Shown here piece by piece: positions 49,057 to 49,200 of a stretch of 49,200 nucleotides of DNA. Source of the DNA: Alphaproteobacteria bacterium (GTDB lineage Bacteria; Pseudomonadota; Alphaproteobacteria; Rickettsiales; SXRF01); assembly GCA_025362975.1 (NCBI GenBank), contig JANYES010000012.1, forward strand, positions 1 through 49,200, written 5' to 3'. How positions within the stretch are numbered: position 1 is the first letter of the stretch; each line of letters opens with the position of its first letter. The notes below the pieces were generated by a model. It was given only the letters and a program-made list of their open reading frames with translations, ran no database searches and was not told the origin of the DNA. Position numbers and translations under genes: made by a program.

Positions 49057-49200
49057 ATGAAACGCATGTTATGGATTATCGTAGGTATAGCAGTGATTGG
49101 CGCAGCGGCATGGGGACCGATGGTGAGTAGTAATGTCGAACAGGCAAAATACGAGGTGGTGGAATCGCAGGGCAATATCCAAGTCCGCGACTACGCGACG
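49057..49200 (+). CDS. SOUL-family haem-binding protein, N-terminal part (cut by the window end)
   Basis: An ATG at 49057 starts MKRMLWIIVGIAVIGAAAWG, a signal anchor, followed by AKYEVVESQGNIQVRDYAT, which is the opening of the SOUL/HBP domain (YEVVxxxxxxEVRxYxP). The frame stays open to the last base (48 codons). SOUL proteins bind haem and are frequent members of bacterial photolyase clusters. Its divergence from the SDR gene suggests common control. Confidence 0.85.
   Translation, partial: MKRMLWIIVGIAVIGAAAWGPMVSSNVEQAKYEVVESQGNIQVRDYAT

Overview
The window looks like a chromosomal segment of a free-living-type alphaproteobacterium. The minus-strand block rpiB-glyA-nrdR-ribD-ribE-ribB(A)-ribH-nusB-thiL is a characteristic alphaproteobacterial gene order, and it is followed by mipZ, the division-site ATPase of that class. 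By eye the backbone is GC-rich. The element at about 35.5-43.1 kb is clearly more AT-rich, and the final photolyase block is intermediate.

Layout. 1-650: 3' end of an IS3-type insertion sequence, a small unknown gene and a strongly structured inverted-repeat element. 711-8584 (minus): riboflavin, NusB, ThiL, NrdR, GlyA and RpiB genes with three small unknown genes; the RibBA-type enzyme has lost the zinc cysteines of its GTP cyclohydrolase II half. 8694-9443: decayed TauE/SafE permease. 9535-10701: mipZ, with a clear promoter and a palindromic operator. 10706-13523 (minus): creatininase-family protein and three unknown genes. 13859-35404 (plus): one roughly 21.5-kb operon. It starts with a large protein carrying an HExxH metallopeptidase-like motif and a C-terminal VWA/MIDAS domain; its reading frame is broken at an A7 tract. 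A 955-residue MoxR/CobS-like AAA+ ATPase and a 108-residue protein follow. Then come 20 tandem paralogous genes, most with ankyrin repeats, nearly all joined by 1- or 4-nt stop/start overlaps. The paralogues share a C-terminal module (Trp-x-Gly-x-Glu, an IDMS-like motif and a final SAVERYxR-like tail). The tail persists even where the ankyrin part is shortened or gone. I regard this as the main candidate for an undescribed system: an AAA+/VWA/metallopeptidase machine with a diversified family of ankyrin adaptors or substrates sharing a C-terminal tag.

35.4-43.1 kb: mobile element with a remnant integrase, a P4-type tyrosine integrase, an AlpA-like regulator, a primase-helicase replication protein, an iteron array spaced about one helical turn apart (candidate origin), a putative c4-type antisense RNA with an intrinsic terminator, and small cargo genes. 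43.3-48.9 kb (minus): nine tightly overlapping genes around an FeS-type photolyase (SDR, DUF2805/TIGR03643, FeS photolyase, DCC protein, separate photolyase FAD domain, separate photolyase alpha/beta domain, DUF2256, DUF3429, FAD oxidoreductase). Divergent from it starts a SOUL haem-binding protein that runs off the window.

All assignments come from reading sequence motifs without database searches. Domain names are recognition-based, and residue positions are approximate.
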